Part shown: one piece after another, positions 17,049-25,665 of the stretch | How the letters are laid out: every line of letters begins with the position of its first letter | How positions within the stretch are numbered: the stretch's first letter is position 1 | Source of the DNA: Paraburkholderia graminis C4D1M | Lineage (GTDB): Bacteria > Pseudomonadota > Gammaproteobacteria > Burkholderiales > Burkholderiaceae | Assembly (NCBI RefSeq): GCF_000172415.1 | Contig: NZ_ABLD01000027.1 | Span: forward strand, 1 to 64,000 | DNA length: 64,000 bases | Reading direction: 5' to 3' | Notes under the pieces: generated by a model | Seen by the model: only the letters and a program-made list of their open reading frames with translations | Databases searched by the model: none | Told to the model about the DNA's origin: nothing | Translations under genes and position numbers: made by a program

Positions 17049-18254
17049 TTAGAAGCGGTGAATGATGCCCACGCCGCCTGCAACCTGGCTGCGCGACGAA
17101 GACGGCGCGCTGTTCTGACCGTCGCCGATATCGGCCGTCGCGTTGATGATGCTCACGCCGTTGTTGCCGATCGTCTTGCCGTTCGCACGTTGATACGCTT
17201 CCACCGCATACAGACCCGTACGCTTGGAGAGGCTGTAGTACTGCGACAGGTTGAACTGGTGATAGCTGGCTGCGCTCGAAATGCCATTCGATTCCGTCGC
17301 ACGCGTGTAGCTATAGCCGGCTGCCAAGTCGAGTGCGCCGATCGGCTTGAAGTGCACCACTGCGCCACCCGTGTTGAACGTCGCCTGATGACGGAAACCC
17401 GAGTTCACACCCGGAATGTATTGCACGTTCGAGTACGAGAACGACACGTCCCATTGCGAGCTGAACGCGTAGCCGCCGGTAACCGCGAAGCGCTGCTGAG
17501 CCTGCGCCGTGCGATAGCCGTTCGTGATGCCGGACAGACCCGGGCCGCTCGTCGCACCGTTATTCGACGTAGTCGACTCGGGGCCCCACAGACCACCGCC
17601 AGGTGTCGAGTTGTTGATGCGCTGGAAGCCCGCTGCGATACCGAACGGACCGTTCAGGTACTGCACCGCGGCGCTCCACGTCGAGCCGGCGTTGAAGCTG
17701 CCCGGCACGCCGCCCAACGAGTACGAACCGCTCACCGTCACACCGTACATCTTCGGCGACGTGTACACGAGGGAGTTATTCGCGCGATAGATCGTATCCA
17801 GCGAATCGAGATCGCCCGGGTGTGCGCCGTAAGCGCCCGTCAGCCACGTAGTCGGGCTATACGGCGACAGCAGCGTGTAGTACGACGTGTACTGACGGCC
17901 AGCCGTCAGCGTACCGTACGTGGGGTTCGTCACGCCGATCCAGGCCTGGCGGCTGAAGCCGAGGCCGTTCACGCTCTGCGCGCCGGTTGCGCTGTTAAAG
18001 CCCTGCTCCAACTGGAAAATGGCCTTCGTGCCGCCGCCAAGATCCTCGCTACCCTTCAGGCCGAAGCGGCTACCCGCCCAGATGCCGTTGTTCATCTTCA
18101 CAACCGAGCGGCCGCCCGAATTCGAGCCGAGCGCAGCCGAGCTGCTTTGGTAGCCGATCCCTGTATCGACGATACCGTACAACGTCACGCTGCTCTGAGC
18201 GTGTGCGCCAAGGGCGAACAGGCCAAGGGCGGAGGTTGCTAGTGCCTTTTTCAT
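17049..18254 (-). CDS. Gram-negative porin (OmpC-like, Burkholderia type)
   Basis: Outer-membrane trimeric porin of 401 residues. A signal peptide MKKALATSALGLFALGAHAQ precedes SSVTLYGIVDTGIGYQSS, the standard mature start of beta-proteobacterial porins. The sequence alternates beta strands and loops (GGRSVVKMNNGIWAGSRFG, GRQYTSYYTLLSPY) and ends in RF, with the C-terminal Phe recognised by the Bam machinery. It follows dctM by 78 bases on the same strand, so it is probably the last gene of the TRAP operon and supplies uronate or aldarate passage through the outer membrane. Confidence 0.92.
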   Translation of the reverse strand: MKKALATSALGLFALGAHAQSSVTLYGIVDTGIGYQSSSAALGSNSGGRSVVKMNNGIWAGSRFGLKGSEDLGGGTKAIFQLEQGFNSATGAQSVNGLGFSRQAWIGVTNPTYGTLTAGRQYTSYYTLLSPYSPTTWLTGAYGAHPGDLDSLDTIYRANNSLVYTSPKMYGVTVSGSYSLGGVPGSFNAGSTWSAAVQYLNGPFGIAAGFQRINNSTPGGGLWGPESTTSNNGATSGPGLSGITNGYRTAQAQQRFAVTGGYAFSSQWDVSFSYSNVQYIPGVNSGFRHQATFNTGGAVVHFKPIGALDLAAGYSYTRATESNGISSAASYHQFNLSQYYSLSKRTGLYAVEAYQRANGKTIGNNGVSIINATADIGDGQNSAPSSSRSQVAGGVGIIHRF

Positions 18255-18332
18255 TTATGCTCCTCTTTAAAAAATTGTTCTTGACTACCGGTCATTGTCT
18301 GAACCGCGCAACCGGTGAATCGGGATGTCCGG

Positions 18333-19685
18333 TCAGAAAACCGGGTGTCCATTAATCAGGCTCGGCAACCACGTGGAGAACATCGGGACGTACGTCACAA
18401 TGTTAATGGCGCTGAAGATAGCGAGGTAATAAGGCCACGCCACCTTGGTAGTTTCCCCAATCGACACATTCCCAATCGCGCAGCCGATGAACTGCACTGA
18501 GCCGATCGGCGGATGCACGAGACCCAATGCGCAATTCAGCAGGATCATGATGCCGAACTGCACGGGGCCGACGCCGCTATGCATTGCCATCGGCAGGAAC
18601 AGCGGCGTGGTGATCAGAATGTGCGCCGCCATATCGACAAACGTGCCGAGGAAGATCTGGATGATGTTGATGTACAGCAGCATCAACCAGGGAATGCTCG
18701 TTGCGCCGTCGAGCATGTGCTCGATTGCATCGGGGATCTCCAGATAAGCCATCTGGTAGCGCAGCATGTTCGATACGCCAATCAGAAGCAGCACGACGCC
18801 CGTCGTTTTCGCGGCTTTCGACAAGGCGAAAGAGAGCTTCTTCAGCGTCATCGTGCGATACACGACGACTGTCAGCACAAGCGAATAAGCGACTGCAATA
18901 GCGGCGGCTTCCGTCGCCGTAGCAATACCCTTTGCCACGCAGACCAGAATGATCGCGATGACCATCAGGCCCGGCAATGCGCCGAGGAACGTGCGCGCGA
19001 CCGCGAGCCAGCCGGGGAAACGCTGCAGTCCGGTGGAACCGTCGGGACGGCGCGGATAGCCGTAGCGCACGGCTTGCCAGTACGCGGCGATCAGCACGAA
19101 GCCCATCACCCACAACACCGGCAAGAGACCCGAGAACAGCAGATCGCCGATCGACACGCCGCTCATCGGCACACCGTTCAGCGTTCCTGTAATGCCCTGC
19201 GCGGCGAACGCGTAGATGATCATGTTCGTCGACGTCGGCATCAGCGCGCCCGCCAGCGACGAATGCGTCGTGACGTTGACGGCGTATGCGGCGCTGTAGC
19301 CTTCGCGCTTCATCAACGGAATGATGACGCCGCCCATTGCCGATGTGTCCGCCGTGGGCGAACCCGAGACGCCGCCGAACAACGTGCACGCGACCACATT
19401 GGCCATGCCGAGGCCGCCGCGGAAATGACCGACGGTGGCTTGCGCAAAACGCAGGATGCGATCGGCAATCCCGCCGTGGAGCATCAGCTCGCCGGAGAAG
19501 ATGAAGAACGGTACGGCGAGGAATGAAAACGCATTCATCCCCGAGACCATCGACTGCATGGCGGTGGCCGCGGGCAGTCCCTCGTACAGATACGTCAGCA
19601 CGCACGAGAGTCCCAGCGCGAACGAAACAGGAACGCCGAGTACCAGAAAAACGATGAAACTGATAGAAAGGAGGGCAAGTTCCAT
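18333..19685 (-). CDS. TRAP transporter large permease subunit (DctM type)
   Basis: Large membrane subunit of 450 residues of a tripartite ATP-independent periplasmic transporter. It begins MELALLSISFIVFLVLGVPV, followed by GMNAFSFLAVPFFIFSGELM and the signature CTLFGGVSGSPTADTSAMGG. Twelve spans are expected and the length is normal. It sits seven bases after dctQ, indicating coupled translation. The genetic setting among uronate and aldarate enzymes, and an operator of the same class upstream of dctP, suggest a hexuronate or aldarate substrate driven by a sodium gradient. Confidence 0.93.
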   Translation of the reverse strand: MELALLSISFIVFLVLGVPVSFALGLSCVLTYLYEGLPAATAMQSMVSGMNAFSFLAVPFFIFSGELMLHGGIADRILRFAQATVGHFRGGLGMANVVACTLFGGVSGSPTADTSAMGGVIIPLMKREGYSAAYAVNVTTHSSLAGALMPTSTNMIIYAFAAQGITGTLNGVPMSGVSIGDLLFSGLLPVLWVMGFVLIAAYWQAVRYGYPRRPDGSTGLQRFPGWLAVARTFLGALPGLMVIAIILVCVAKGIATATEAAAIAVAYSLVLTVVVYRTMTLKKLSFALSKAAKTTGVVLLLIGVSNMLRYQMAYLEIPDAIEHMLDGATSIPWLMLLYINIIQIFLGTFVDMAAHILITTPLFLPMAMHSGVGPVQFGIMILLNCALGLVHPPIGSVQFIGCAIGNVSIGETTKVAWPYYLAIFSAINIVTYVPMFSTWLPSLINGHPVF

Positions 19686-19692
19686 GATTGTT

Positions 19693-20163
19693 CTATTTGT
19701 GTTTCTTTGCGAAAAGCGCGAGCAGGTTCTCGATTGAGAACGACGCGATGCAGACGCTGGCAATAACCGGGATCAGATAACGAAGCGCTTCCGGCAAACC
19801 CAGAATTGGAATGTGGTCATGCCGCGTGGTCTCCGCCATCTCCAGAGAGCCGAAGAAGATCGCCACGGCAAGCGCGATCAGGCACAAGTGCTGGAACACG
19901 TGCGCGATCAGTTGGCCTTTCACCGGCAGGCTCTTCACGAGCGAATCGAGCCCGATATGGCCGCCTTCGCGAACTTTGAGCGCGGCGCCGAACATCGCGA
20001 TCACGATTACGAGCAATAGCGCGATGGGTTCGACGAAATCGGGCGCGTCGCTAAATACATAGCGCATCACGACGCCATAGATCACCAGCAGACTCAGCGC
20101 GGCAAGGCTGACGGAGGCGATGACGGTTAGCGTGCGAAAGAGAAAATCGTTTGGGCGTTTCAT
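19693..20163 (-). CDS. TRAP transporter small permease subunit (DctQ type)
   Basis: Small four-helix membrane subunit of 156 residues. MKRPNDFLFRTLTVIASVSL starts the first helix, then VVMRYVFSDAPDFVEPIALL carries the conserved RYVF/W-E motif of DctQ, followed by GHIGLDSLVK. The start at 20163 is preferred over an in-frame ATG at 20208, since the shorter form starts directly before the helix. It bridges the periplasmic receptor and DctM. It lies between dctP and dctM, separated from dctP by a strong hairpin. Confidence 0.88.
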   Translation of the reverse strand: MKRPNDFLFRTLTVIASVSLAALSLLVIYGVVMRYVFSDAPDFVEPIALLLVIVIAMFGAALKVREGGHIGLDSLVKSLPVKGQLIAHVFQHLCLIALAVAIFFGSLEMAETTRHDHIPILGLPEALRYLIPVIASVCIASFSIENLLALFAKKHK

Positions 20164-20222
20164 GAATCTCTTGATCCCATTCTTGCCTGCCGACATCAGC
20201 GGCGGCATTCAGCATGCGGCAT

Positions 20223-20265
20223 GCAGCGGGAAAGTCCGCAGCTTCCTGCAAGACTTTCCCGCTGC
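20223..20265. other. Strong hairpin between dctP and dctQM
   Basis: GCAGCGGGAAAGTC (20223-20236) pairs perfectly with GACTTTCCCGCTGC (20252-20265), and the loop itself can pair (GCAG with CTGC). There is no U-run in the direction of transcription. It may stabilise the dctP mRNA or act as a partial terminator so that the binding protein is made in excess over DctQM. Confidence 0.7.
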
Positions 20266-20284
20266 GTAAAACACCATGCGACTC

Positions 20285-21277
20285 TTACTTGATTGCCTGG
20301 ATTTCGTCGACGAGCTGCTTCATTTGCGGGGTCTTTTCATACTTCGCCCACACCGGCTGCATCACCTTGACGAATGCCGCGCGATCGATCTGCGACGGTG
20401 CGACGATCTGCGCGCCGCCCTTCGTCACGGTCTTGCTCGCGTCGCTTTCGCGTGCGGTCCAAAGCTTCTGGTAGTACGGCACGGAATCAGCCGCGGCCTT
20501 CTTGATGATTTCCTGTTCTTGCGGCGAGAGCGTGTCCCAGATCTTCTTCGAGAAGACGAGAACTTCCGGCGTCATCGAGTGCTGCGTTTCCGAATAGACC
20601 GGCGCGACTTCGAAGTGCTTGGTCTCTTCGTACGACGGCAGATTGTTTTCCGCTGCGTCGACGAGGCCCGTCTTCAGGCCCGTATAGACTTCGGCGAACG
20701 GCATCGGCGTCGGCGTGCCGCCCATTGCCCTGATTTCGTCGACCATCAGATCCGACGGCTGCACGCGCACTTTCAGGCCCTTCATGTCGGCGGGCGTGCG
20801 AATCGGCTTCTTCGTGTAGATGGAGCGCGCGCCGCTTTCATAGAAAGTCAGTGCGATCATGCCCTTCGCTTTGAACGCGTCGAGAATCTTCTGGCCTTCC
20901 GGGCCGTACATCACCTTGCGGAAATGGTCGATGTCACGGAACAGGAACGGCAGCGACGGGATCATCGATTCAGGAACGATCTCGTTGAATGCCGCGCCGT
21001 TCGCGCGCGCCATGTCGAGCGCGCCGATGCGCACCTGATCGATCGTATCGTTCTCCGAACCAAGTGCGCTGTTGCCGAATACCTTCACCGAGTCCTTGCC
21101 GTCGGTTGCCTTCTTGATCTGCTCGCCCATGTACTTGACGGCCATGTTCGTCGGGTACGTGTCGCCATGCACGTCCGACACGCGGAACACGCGCGCCTGC
21201 GCCGACATGGCGCCGAAGGCCAGCACGGAGGCGGCGACGATCAACGAAACACGGGAAGAGGCAAACTTCTTATTCAT
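20285..21277 (-). CDS. TRAP transporter substrate-binding protein (DctP type)
   Basis: Periplasmic receptor of 330 residues. A signal peptide (MNKKFASSRVSLIVAASVLA, cut after AQA) precedes RVFRVSDVHGDTYPTNMAVK. Family landmarks are GARSIYTKKPIRTPADMKGL, the conserved Arg in LKVRVQPSDLM that binds the ligand carboxylate, and DAAENNLPSYEE. The start at 21277 has GAGGAATG upstream. It is the first gene of dctPQM-porin. The 366-base leader contains an operator-like site shared with the aldarate genes, supporting a uronate or aldarate ligand. Confidence 0.92.
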   Translation of the reverse strand: MNKKFASSRVSLIVAASVLAFGAMSAQARVFRVSDVHGDTYPTNMAVKYMGEQIKKATDGKDSVKVFGNSALGSENDTIDQVRIGALDMARANGAAFNEIVPESMIPSLPFLFRDIDHFRKVMYGPEGQKILDAFKAKGMIALTFYESGARSIYTKKPIRTPADMKGLKVRVQPSDLMVDEIRAMGGTPTPMPFAEVYTGLKTGLVDAAENNLPSYEETKHFEVAPVYSETQHSMTPEVLVFSKKIWDTLSPQEQEIIKKAAADSVPYYQKLWTARESDASKTVTKGGAQIVAPSQIDRAAFVKVMQPVWAKYEKTPQMKQLVDEIQAIK

Positions 21278-21642
21278 CGTGACATTCCTCAAAATTAGAC
21301 ATCCAATCGATGCAAAGAGCCGCTTGCAACAGCCGCTCGCGGACAGCCGGTAGCGAACTGCCGTAACGACGGCCAGTCTCGGATGTGACATGGTTTTGCT
21401 GCGTCTCCCGGCGCGGCGCCCGCGGTCCCCTGCGGTGGCGAACGCCCTGCCGTGCTGTCCGTGCAACGTCCCCGGCACAAAGATCAGCACTCCTGTCAGA
21501 CAACTCGACTTCTTTTACTTCTGCTGCGTCGGCATGCCTGGGCGTGAACCTCTGAACCGTCGCGCACGCCAAAGCCGCCGCGTACCACGCAATGCGCTGC
21601 TATCTCGAAAAGTACAGAAAGCAATCTGTTTGCGCTTATACG

Positions 21643-21660
21643 TTGTACGACGACATACGA
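21643..21660. promoter_or_regulatory. GntR-regulon operator-like site, TRAP operon
   Basis: TTGTACGACGACATACGA matches the shared motif TTGTASGAYGACNTAY seen upstream of five other aldarate genes in this window. It contains the FadR-type core TNGTNNNACNA. A TATAAG hexamer on the minus strand directly abuts it, so binding would block a dctP promoter. Confidence 0.6.
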
Positions 21661-21894
21661 AGTCTATAAAACGCAGTTTGAGTTGTACAGACGGTATTTA
21701 CCCGAGGAAACGGGCATCCGGTAGAGATGACCTGAATACGCTGTCAGCATGGATAAGCGCGACAGCGATGGGGATTGCAAAACAATGCGATGGGCTAAAG
21801 CCGGAACGCCGACTTTTCGTAAAACGACGACGAAATCGTCGTACCCGCGCCACAATGTTGTATGACGAGTGATGAATTAACGAGCGTGAAACAA

Positions 21895-21930
21895 TAAGCG
21901 CCGGTCGCGTTGCCCGCGCCGGCGCTCTTT
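21895..21930 (-). terminator. Possible terminator after the SMP-30 lactonase gene
   Basis: AGCGCCGG and CCGGCGCT (21897-21904, 21919-21926) form a stem whose loop also pairs (CGCG with CGCG). On the minus strand it is followed by TATTGTTTC, a weak U-rich tract. Confidence 0.5.
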
Positions 21931-21948
21931 CCGACTGCTCTCTTTCGC

Positions 21949-22899
21949 TTACAGATCGCCGGCGAATTCCGGCTCTGGCAAGCCGCTGACGCCCGGACGC
22001 ACCGCGAAGAGATGCCCGTCGTGTTCGCTCGCGCCAGCCGCCGGGCGAATCGACGTGACGAACAGCGTGTCCAGGTCGCGGCCGCCGAATGCGCACATCG
22101 CGGGTTTGATCGCGGGCACGTTAATCTGCCGGTCGAGCTTGCCTTGCGGCGTGAAGCGCAGCAGCGCGCCCGCGTCGTTCGCGCAGATCCAGTAGCAGCC
22201 GTCGGCATCCACCGCCGCGCCGTCGGGCCGCCCCACATAGTGGTTCAGGTCCGCGAACACGCGCCGGTTGCGCGGCTCGCCGGTTTCGACGTCGTAGTCG
22301 AAAGCCCATATCTGTCTGCGCAGCGGGTGCGAGTCCGACAGATACATCGTGCTGCCATCGGGAGACCAGCCGAGGCCGTTCTGCGTGATGAGTCCGTCCA
22401 CGACCGGCGCCGACAGCACGCCGTCCGCGTCCAATCGGTAGAGCGCGCCGGCCGGGTTGGCGGCCGCCATATCCTGCACCATCGTGCCGGCCCAGAAGCG
22501 GCCTTGCCGGTCGCAGCGGCCGTCGTTGAAACGCATGTCGCCGAACGGGAAGACCGGCGCGGCGAGCTTGCGTCCGCTGACTTTCACGGGCTCGGCTTGC
22601 GTCGCAAGAGGCGCCGAAGCGTCGCTCAGCGTCACCGCGAAAAGTCCGGTCTCACAGCCCGCGAGCACGTTGCCGCGACGATCGAACGCGATGCACGCGA
22701 CCTTCTCGGGCAACAGCCATTCAGACCGCTCGCCGCTTTCGAGTCGCAAGCGCACGATTTTTTGCGCCGGAATATCGACCCAGTAAAGCGCCTGTTCGGC
22801 CGCGCGCCATACCGGACTCTCGCCCACGGCAGCCGGCACCGGCCCCGCCGCTTCGACGCGTTCGACCCGTTCGACGCGAGGATTGCCCGCCGCGCTCAT
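21949..22899 (-). CDS. SMP-30/gluconolactonase family, probable aldarolactonase
   Basis: Six-bladed propeller lactonase of 316 residues. Metal-ligand and family motifs: GESPVWRAAEQALYWVDIPA near the N-terminus (Glu ligand), MRFNDGRCDRQGRFWAGTM (Asn and Asp region), and QNGLGWSPDGSTMYLSDS. The start overlaps the uronate dehydrogenase stop by four bases (ATGA), so the two are coupled. The dehydrogenase makes a 1,4- or 1,5-aldarolactone, and this enzyme would open it to galactarate or glucarate. The leader repeats VERVERVE and is not part of the fold. Confidence 0.88.
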   Translation of the reverse strand: MSAAGNPRVERVERVEAAGPVPAAVGESPVWRAAEQALYWVDIPAQKIVRLRLESGERSEWLLPEKVACIAFDRRGNVLAGCETGLFAVTLSDASAPLATQAEPVKVSGRKLAAPVFPFGDMRFNDGRCDRQGRFWAGTMVQDMAAANPAGALYRLDADGVLSAPVVDGLITQNGLGWSPDGSTMYLSDSHPLRRQIWAFDYDVETGEPRNRRVFADLNHYVGRPDGAAVDADGCYWICANDAGALLRFTPQGKLDRQINVPAIKPAMCAFGGRDLDTLFVTSIRPAAGASEHDGHLFAVRPGVSGLPEPEFAGDL

Positions 22900-23738
22900 C
22901 GCTTCGGCTCCATCGGCCCGGCCAGCACGAATGGGCCGCCCTGAAAGCGCTGCGTGGGATCGTCCAGATCGGCAGTCGGCGCGGTGACCGGGAACAGATG
23001 CTCGAACCGAACCGAGCTGTCCTGCGGACGGAAACCGAGAAACGCCGCTTTGGTGTTATCGACCCACTTGGTGCGGTTATCCGACACGCCGTACACGATC
23101 GCGTGCCCGACGCGATTCGTGAACAGCGAACAGCGCACGAGTTCGATGAAGTCGCGATAGCTCAGATACGTGACGAGCATGCGCGGGTTCTTCGGCTGCT
23201 CGAACGACGAGCCGATCCGCAGACACACCGTTTCGAGTCCGAAGCGGTCGAAGTAATAGCGCGACAGCGATTCGCCGAAGCATTTCGTCACGCCATACAG
23301 GCTGTCGGGGCGCAACGGCGCATCCGTATCGAGCACTTCCGTCACCGGATGAAAACCGACCGCGTGATTCGAGCTTGCGTAGACGACGCGCTTCACGCCC
23401 TGCTTCTGCGCCGCCGAATACAGGTTGTACAGACCACGAATGTTCGCTTCGAGCAGATCCGCGAACGGCGCTTCGACGGAGATGCCGCCGAGGTGAATCA
23501 CCGCGTCCACGCCTTCGAGCAGCGCGAGGACCGCGGCTTCGTCGGCGAGGTCGACGATCGACGCTTCTTCGTGCGCAGCCAGCTCGCCGAGCGGCGCGAT
23601 GTCGGTCACGCGCACCACGTCGGCCCACGCGGCCAGCGCGCCGCGCAATTGCTTGCCGAGATTGCCTGCCGCGCCGGTGAGCAGCAGGCGTCGAAACGGT
23701 TTTTTCGAGGATGGGCGGTCGGAATTCGAATCAGTCAT
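22896..23738 (-). CDS. udh: NAD-dependent uronate dehydrogenase (paralogue 1)
   Basis: Extended SDR of 280 residues that oxidises galacturonate or glucuronate to the aldarolactone using NAD. The Rossmann motif TGAAGNLGKQL is at 21-31, and catalytic Tyr148 and Lys152 lie in LYGVTK. ASSNHAVGFHPV and LRIGSSFEQPKNPRMLVTYL are typical of bacterial Udh. The start at 23738 removes a non-conserved upstream stretch. It is coupled to the lactonase gene and separated from garD by a terminator, so udh and the lactonase may have their own promoter. A second udh lies at 38.6 kb. Confidence 0.92.
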   Translation of the reverse strand: MTDSNSDRPSSKKPFRRLLLTGAAGNLGKQLRGALAAWADVVRVTDIAPLGELAAHEEASIVDLADEAAVLALLEGVDAVIHLGGISVEAPFADLLEANIRGLYNLYSAAQKQGVKRVVYASSNHAVGFHPVTEVLDTDAPLRPDSLYGVTKCFGESLSRYYFDRFGLETVCLRIGSSFEQPKNPRMLVTYLSYRDFIELVRCSLFTNRVGHAIVYGVSDNRTKWVDNTKAAFLGFRPQDSSVRFEHLFPVTAPTADLDDPTQRFQGGPFVLAGPMEPKR

Positions 23739-23818
23739 GTCTTTTTGTTTGAGCCGTCTATGAGGCGGATGAGGCGAACAAGGCAAATGAAGCTAACGAA
23801 GCAGTGAAGCCACCACGT

Positions 23819-23845
23819 AAAACGAGCCGCGAATTTCGCGGCTCG
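23819..23845 (-). terminator. Rho-independent terminator of garD
   Basis: The perfect 10-bp stem CGAGCCGCGA / TCGCGGCTCG with a 3-base loop is followed on the minus strand by TTTTAC, 14 bases after the garD stop. Confidence 0.8.
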
Positions 23846-23858
23846 CCAGATGCGGCAC

Positions 23859-25448
23859 TCAGGTCACCGGCGCCGGATTGAACAGCGCCAGCGCATTATG
23901 CAGCTTCAGCTTCTCGGCGCAGGTCTTCTTGCGGCCGCTCGCGACGTCGAGCATGAAGCGGAACAGTTCCCAGCCCACCTCTTCGATCGTCGCCGTGCCC
24001 GTTGCGATGGTGCCCGCGTTGATGTCCATCAGGTCGTGCCAGCGGCGCGCCAGATCCGAACGCGTCGCGACCTTGATGACCGGCACTTCGGCGAGACTGT
24101 ACGGCGTGCCGCGGCCCGTCGTGAAGACGTGCAGATTGATGCCGGCCGCCAGTTGAAGCGTGCCGCAGATAAAGTCGCTCGCCGGCGTCGCCGCATAAAT
24201 CAGCCCTTTCTGGCGCACTTTCTCGCCCGGCGACAGCACGCCCGAAATCGCCGAGTTGCCCGACTTGATGATCGAGCCCATCGCCTTTTCGACGATGTTC
24301 GACAGCCCGCCCTTCTTGTTGCCCGGCGTGGTGTTCGCGCTGCGGTCCGCGCCGCCGCGCTTCAGATAATCGTCGTACCACTGCATCTCGCGGATGATCG
24401 CCTGCGCGACGTCCGCGTTGGCCGCGCGCGCCGTCAGTTGATCGACGCCGTCGCGCACTTCGGTCACTTCGGAGAACATCACGGTGGCGCCCGCGCGCAC
24501 CAGCAGGTCGGTCGCGAAGCCCACGGCCGGATTCGCGGTGAGGCCGGAAAACGCGTCACTGCCGCCGCATTGCACGCCGACCACGAGATCCGCGGCGGAA
24601 CACGTCTCGCGACGCCGGTTGTTGAGCCGCTTCAGATGACCTTCCGCGGTCCTCATGATCGAATCGATCATCGACTGGAAGCCGACGTGCGATTCGTCCT
24701 GCAACACGACGACGTCGCCGTTCTCGTCGGCGCCAAGATCGCCGATGTCCGCGATCTCGCTCGGGTTCTGCGCGGCGGCGATCGGAATCGTGCCGGGCGG
24801 CATCAGGCGCTCCGGCTGCAATTTCTCGCAACCGAGGCTCACCATCATCACCTCGCCGCCGAAGTTCGGATTCAGCGCGATGTTGCGCACCGTGCGGATC
24901 GGCACCATCGCGTCGGGCGCGTCGATCGCCACGCCGCAGCCGTAGGTGTGGCCGAGGCCGACCACGTCGTCGACATTCGGGTACTTCGGCAGCAACTCGG
25001 CCTTGATGCGCACGACCGCGTGTTCGACCACATCCGCCACGCATTGCACTGTCGTGGTGATCGCCAGAATGTTGCGCGAGCCCACCGAGCCGTCCGCGTT
25101 GCGATAGCCCTCGAAGGTGTAGCCCTCGAGCGGCGGCATGGCCGGCGCCTTGATCGTCGCGATGGGCAAATCTTCGAGTCCCGGCGGACTCGGCATGCGG
25201 ATCACGTGCTCGTTGATCCAGCTTCCCTTGGGCAGCGCCTTCAGCGCATAGCCGATCACCACGTTGTAGCGGATGACCTCGTCGCCCTCGGCCAGATCGG
25301 CCAGCGCGACTTTGTGGCCCTGCGGCACGCGCTCGCGCAGCACGAGGCCGTCGGGGAATACGGCGCCCTCACCCAGTCCGCCGTCGTTCACGACGATCGC
25401 GACATTGTCATTGGGGTGAACGCGAATGTAGAGCGGTGAAAGTTCCAT
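23859..25448 (-). CDS. garD: Galactarate dehydratase
   Basis: Enzyme of 529 residues converting galactarate to 5-dehydro-4-deoxyglucarate. The N-terminal SAF-like segment (VHPNDNVAIVVNDGGLGEGA) and the UxaA-type body with GYRNADGSVGSRNILAITTT, GLGHTYGCGVAID and VSLGCEKLQPERL identify GarD; the length matches the family (about 523). The start ATG at 25448 has AAGGATCG upstream. It diverges from kdgD, the next enzyme of the pathway, across two operator-like sites. The product enters both the KdgD and the GarL routes encoded nearby. Confidence 0.93.
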   Translation of the reverse strand: MELSPLYIRVHPNDNVAIVVNDGGLGEGAVFPDGLVLRERVPQGHKVALADLAEGDEVIRYNVVIGYALKALPKGSWINEHVIRMPSPPGLEDLPIATIKAPAMPPLEGYTFEGYRNADGSVGSRNILAITTTVQCVADVVEHAVVRIKAELLPKYPNVDDVVGLGHTYGCGVAIDAPDAMVPIRTVRNIALNPNFGGEVMMVSLGCEKLQPERLMPPGTIPIAAAQNPSEIADIGDLGADENGDVVVLQDESHVGFQSMIDSIMRTAEGHLKRLNNRRRETCSAADLVVGVQCGGSDAFSGLTANPAVGFATDLLVRAGATVMFSEVTEVRDGVDQLTARAANADVAQAIIREMQWYDDYLKRGGADRSANTTPGNKKGGLSNIVEKAMGSIIKSGNSAISGVLSPGEKVRQKGLIYAATPASDFICGTLQLAAGINLHVFTTGRGTPYSLAEVPVIKVATRSDLARRWHDLMDINAGTIATGTATIEEVGWELFRFMLDVASGRKKTCAEKLKLHNALALFNPAPVT

Positions 25449-25494
25449 TGCATCGATCCTTATGGCGATTTACGCCTTCTGCGCCAGCTTATTC

Positions 25495-25510
25495 ATACGT
25501 CATCCTACAA
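25495..25510. promoter_or_regulatory. GntR-regulon operator-like site, garD side
   Basis: ATACGTCATCCTACAA (minus-strand reading TTGTAGGATGACGTAT) lies 47 bases upstream of the garD start and fits TTGTASGAYGACNTAY at every position. Confidence 0.7.
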
Positions 25511-25594
25511 CATGCGAATCGCGCGAGATGTTCCGTATTTACCCTAACAGCACCATTATGCCGCGAAAACACCGTTGAGTTAGCCGAATTGTTG

Positions 25595-25610
25595 TTGTAC
25601 GATGACGTAT
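25595..25610. promoter_or_regulatory. GntR-regulon operator-like site, kdgD side
   Basis: TTGTACGATGACGTAT lies 56 bases upstream of kdgD and overlaps a TATAAG hexamer (25608-25613) that could be the -10 box. It is nearly identical to the garD-side site on the opposite strand. Confidence 0.7.
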
Positions 25611-25665
25611 AAGAAATCTTCATTTCTATTGATCCAACCTACACCGACGCCTGGATACAGACATC

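Larger units (their letters stand above)
21278..21948. other. Long intergenic region upstream of dctP
   Basis: This 671-base stretch carries the regulatory DNA of the TRAP operon (operator-like site at 21643-21660) and the SMP-30 gene terminator. Open frames on both strands are Arg/Cys-rich and look non-coding. The long 5' leader of dctP, over 300 bases if transcription begins near the operator, is unexplained. Confidence 0.6.

Noticed and set aside
21683..21698. TTGTACAGACGGTATT as a second TRAP operator
   Set aside because: After TTGTAC the match to the motif fails; kept only as background.
23850..25439. A 529-residue open frame antisense to garD
   Set aside because: It covers almost exactly the garD gene in the complementary phase. 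Long antisense frames are expected in GC-rich genes; composition is Arg/His-rich and meaningless.
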